This document shows, one piece after another, positions 60,969-64,000 of a stretch of DNA of 64,000 nucleotides. Origin of the DNA: Datisca glomerata (taxonomy: Eukaryota; Streptophyta; Magnoliopsida; Cucurbitales; Datiscaceae); NCBI GenBank assembly GCA_003255025.1, contig QANY01008257.1, positions 258,019 to 322,018 on the forward strand, read 5' to 3'. The notes under the pieces are model-generated. The model worked only from the letters and a program-made list of their open reading frames with translations, ran no database searches and was not told the DNA's origin. Within the stretch, counting starts at the first letter, position 1. Each line of letters opens with the position of its first letter. Made by a program: the position numbers and the translations under genes.

Positions 60969-61317
60969 TATCACATCCCACTTTTGGGCTCACAAAATAC
61001 CATTTTAAGTATTTTCAGAGACCTGGAAGTTAGTTTGTTCGTAATTTAGGGGTTTTTCTTAATTTTCCATCTTTGTTAATTTTAGGGTTTTCTGAACAGT
61101 ATAAATTCATTTTTATTTGGCTGTTTGAGACAATTTTGATATTGATGAGAAACGTTTTCCCCTTTATTCCAATTTTAGGTATTCGTTATGAATCAATGAA
61201 ATTATTGCATGAATCCTGATAATCTTAGAATTTAACAGGTTTTGAATGGTCAATTGCTGGTAATCGCGCGCGGTTCAATAACTTTTGATATTGTTAGGGT
61301 TTTTCGAGGCTTTCTGT
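60969..61317 (+). repeat. 3' LTR of gypsy-5
   Basis: It starts near TATCACATCCCAC (compare the frequent gypsy start TGTCACATCCC) and ends near ...cgaggctttc, matching the 5' copy at 56840-56851. Confidence 0.82.
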
Positions 61318-61930
61318 TAATCACAAATGTATTTGTCAAAATAAACTTAAGAAATTACGTAACTTTTAAAAAAAAATACATTATGTAAGAAATATCAGAA
61401 GTCTGGTTTTCTTAAGATATTAATAAGAGTTTTATTTGGAAGTCTGATTTTAATACCTATATTTTTGTAAATATATTAATTTTAAAAAAATCAAAACTAA
61501 AAAATCTTTACAATGATCTTCGCACCGCTCATTAATGTCAAAAGCTTGTTTTAGTTTTGATACGAGATAGTACATTGTGGGACATGTGAATATAAATACC
61601 TAAAATATTTTCTCAAAATCATTTTTTTTAAATATAGAATTTGATAAAAACATTAGTAACCTTTTTAAATAACATGTGTTGTAGAGTGCTAATACATTCA
61701 TCACACACAAACAACTCCTCAACTAACTATTTTTCATAGACCTAATATTTGTTTAAAAAATTGGGACCGATCTCACCCTAATTAGATTGGTGGCGACGTC
61801 ACATCTTTTCAAAATCTTATTTTTCAATCGTCGCTCTACGTCGTACACATGTTACGACATAATTCTTTTTGGAAGTTAAAATGACCAAGAGATGTTTTTC
61901 AGCTAAAGGTCACTAAACATTTGAATGTAA
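61318..61930. other. AT-rich stretch, nothing recognised
   Basis: Homopolymer-rich; no frame of note. Confidence 0.5.
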
Positions 61931-62900
61931 ATACTAGAGGAGATTATGAATACTACGTCAAATTCATTGATGATATCCTAGATATGGTTGTGTATACACA
62001 ATATAAAAGGAAATCAGAGACTTTTGTAATGTTCAAAGAATTTCAATTAAAGGCATGAAAACAATTAGGTAAGTTAATTGAGACTCTTCAATCAGAGCGA
62101 GGAGATAAGTACCTATATTATGAATTCACGTATCACTTAATTTTAAGCATGGTATTTTATCACAACTTACAGCCAAGAACACCATGATAGAACGGTGTTG
62201 CTGAGAGGAGAAATAGAACTTTACTTCACATTATGAGATCAATGTTAAGTTACTCTTCTTTACCCGAGTTCATTTTTTGGGATATGAACTACAAATTTTC
62301 ACATACATTCTAAACTTGGTATACCTAAAACACCTCTAGAGTTATGGAACAGTCAGAAATCTAGTTTTAGTCGCATTCACATACGTGGGTGCTCAACATA
62401 CGTACTGAAAGGTGAGACTGCTTAGATAGAACCAACTTATGAAGTATGCATGTTTTGAGGATACCTAAAGGACTTGAAAAAGGTCTTTTATAATCACCAA
62501 GACAAAAAGGTATTTTTTTTATCGCCAACTACTACTTTTCTTAATAGTGATTGTATGAATGACTTAATACTTGTAGCAAAGTATGCTTTACCCTGACATT
62601 TTATTAGATTACCTGATCGTTATAAATGATTGGCACAAGTTGTCACCTCTGATGATACCAAAGAAGATTCATTGATTTATCAGTCTAAAATGGATGATTC
62701 TAATAAGGTGAAATGGAAATAGGCAATGTGCATTATCTCTATCTGTAATCTTGTTGTCTTCCTAAAGGCGCAAAACATATTAGATGTAAATGGGTGTCAA
62801 GATCGCTTTTCTAAATGTCAATCTTGGAGAAAGCATCCATAAGATGCAACTGAAGGGGTTCGTGACTAAAGGCCAAAAGTAAATTTTTTACAAACTGTAA
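61931..62900 (+). pseudogene. Copia integrase and RT start, remnant
   Basis: It reads (with stops) F-K-E-F-Q-L-K-A near 62035, a degraded R-S-D-R-G-G-E-Y region near 62090-62130, then N-G-V-A-E-R-R-N-R-T-L-L-H-I-M-R-S-M near 62190-62250. The latter is diagnostic for copia integrase, with the catalytic E. Downstream, G-A-K-H-I-R-C-K-W-V near 62765-62800 is the RT entry (G-x-K-x-I-x-C-K-W-V-F/Y). It may be the same element as the LTR-like sequence beyond 63160. Confidence 0.8.
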
Positions 62901-64000
62901 AGGTCTATCTAGAACATCATATATGACAAGGGTATTATCTTAAAGGTTTGATCACGGGACATCAGATTCGGTCGTGGAACATCAGATTTTATAACGCTAT
63001 TGTGTTATGGATTTGATCAAAATTTTGATGAACAACATGTCTAGAAGTACATCAAAGAAAAAAATGTGGTGTATGATGAGATCATAAATTTCCATTCATC
63101 ACAGAATCAATAGAACTCATGAAGAAAGAAGTAATTGGAGAGGTTAATTGATTATTTACGTAGCTCTAACTATGAATCATTTATAGACGATTGCTATAAT
63201 ATGTAATGACTATATAATTGGAATGTCAGTTTCTTTGAGTAATTAATATCTATAAGTTCAAGAGTGCAATTCAAAACTTATGGTGGAATAACTTTGAGAT
63301 TAATAAAACGATATATTAATTAAAGAGTTTTGAATTAGTATGCCAAAATTTAATTAGACAATGAATTATTTCATGTGGAATTTGATTATTTTCCTAAGGA
63401 CTATTGCATGTGAAGAAGATCATCTTACATAGACCTTGTATTGCCTGTGACTGGCCGGCCACCTCCCCAAGTGAGAGGTGGTCACTTATCAGATAAGGTT
63501 ATCTCATAATTCAAACTCGATATTATATGGTTACTCATGAGATAAGGTTTATCTGATAATTCAAATTATAGATAATCTTATCAAGAAAAATCTAACCGGA
63601 TTCAAGATAATAATTTCCTTTAAGAGATTATCATCACGGCATACTAGGGACCATTTATGGAGGTAGTCACTTATTAGATAAATGTTACATGATCATTTTT
63701 TGAACTCCAAATTCAAAAAAATAATTTTTAACTTCTCTGGATATGATTAGAACTAGTAGAATTTAAGGGGTTCTTGGAAGAAGTGAAGAGGTTCATATGA
63801 AGCAATTTGTTGCCGAAGTGCGGAAATGGACAACAATTTTATTTTCCTTATTCCCACTTTCTTATGTATTGAGATCATAGCGTAATTCACAAAAATGATT
63901 GTATGGTCAATCCTTATTTCATAAGATGCCCACATGTCTGTCTATCTAATACCAGCGACTAGTCATGGAAAATGTCAGGAATCAATGACGAAATTCATGA
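62901..64000. other. AT-rich, possibly LTR sequence of a copia element
   Basis: Around 63250-63340 the order 'aagagtgcaattcaaa', 'gagattaataaaacg', 'attaaagagttttgaatta' resembles the middle of family-A LTRs (1650-1740). Three repeats of a gataaggttatctgataattcaa-like segment lie at about 63495-63565. No gene recognised. Confidence 0.35.

Larger units (their letters stand above)
56537..61317 (+). mobile_element. Ty3/gypsy element with short LTRs (gypsy-5)
   Basis: Similar sequences of about 320-350 bp flank a complete but broken gag-protease-RT-RNase H-integrase order. A primer site follows the left copy. There is no second RNase H and no antisense gene, so it is not Tat-type. The end of pol (F-N-P-N-A-Y-R-L-K-L then G-D/C-D-S-S-D-D-D and N-S-R-S-N-F) resembles non-Tat plant gypsy polyproteins; the lineage was not determined. 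Target duplication not found. Confidence 0.85.

Overview
The window looks like intergenic heterochromatin of a seed plant and contains no intact host gene. The evidence is plant-type Ty1/copia and Ty3/gypsy retrotransposons (including the Tat-type gypsy lineage with a second, archaeal-type RNase H), a CACTA DNA transposon, an L1-type LINE fragment, and broken copies of plant genes (peptidyl-tRNA hydrolase 2, a CDC48C-like AAA ATPase, a small GRF zinc-finger protein). Almost every coding stretch carries stops and frameshifts. The exact species cannot be named from the sequence. All family assignments come from reading translations by eye; no database search was run.

Layout. 1-3066: 3' end of a copia element (family A): RNase H tail, then a 2.27 kb LTR. 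3102-3453: GRF zinc-finger pseudogene, followed by about 3 kb with nothing recognised. 6711-16366: decayed but nearly full-length Tat element (Tat-1): LTR, gag, PR/RT/RH, IN, a 128-bp tandem array, an antisense accessory gene, LTR. 16367-18680: AT-rich, nothing recognised. 18681-20683: 5' part of a different copia element (primer site, gag, protease), joined without a gap to Tat-2 (20684-27870; the best preserved RT and integrase in the window), which has a 60-bp tandem array and a spliced antisense gene. 27880-40250: Tat-3, interrupted by an inverted copia family-A element (29569-34555) and by a Pack-CACTA element (37408-38951) carrying a CDC48C-like gene fragment. 40417-41754: truncated family-A LTR. 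42226-about 51330: Tat-4, on the minus strand, lacking RT to IN, with its 5' LTR and front half of gag inverted. 51454-53641: Pth2 pseudogene with introns and an L1 fragment in its first intron. 56537-61317: a fifth gypsy element with short LTRs. 61931-62900: copia integrase/RT remnant, then AT-rich LTR-like sequence to the end.

Main theme. Four independent Tat-type elements share one plan: pol, then a tandem array, then an accessory gene on the opposite strand, then the 3' LTR. Each array has its own unit (about 128, 60, 41 and 48 bp). At least two antisense genes (Tat-2, Tat-4) show GT..AG introns; being antisense would protect introns from loss when the sense RNA is reverse transcribed. 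Structural rearrangements are the other theme: a copia element whose coding region sits inside what adds up to a single LTR, a 527-bp tandem duplication across a nested-insertion border, an inversion that splits a gag gene, and a copia/Tat junction without intervening sequence.
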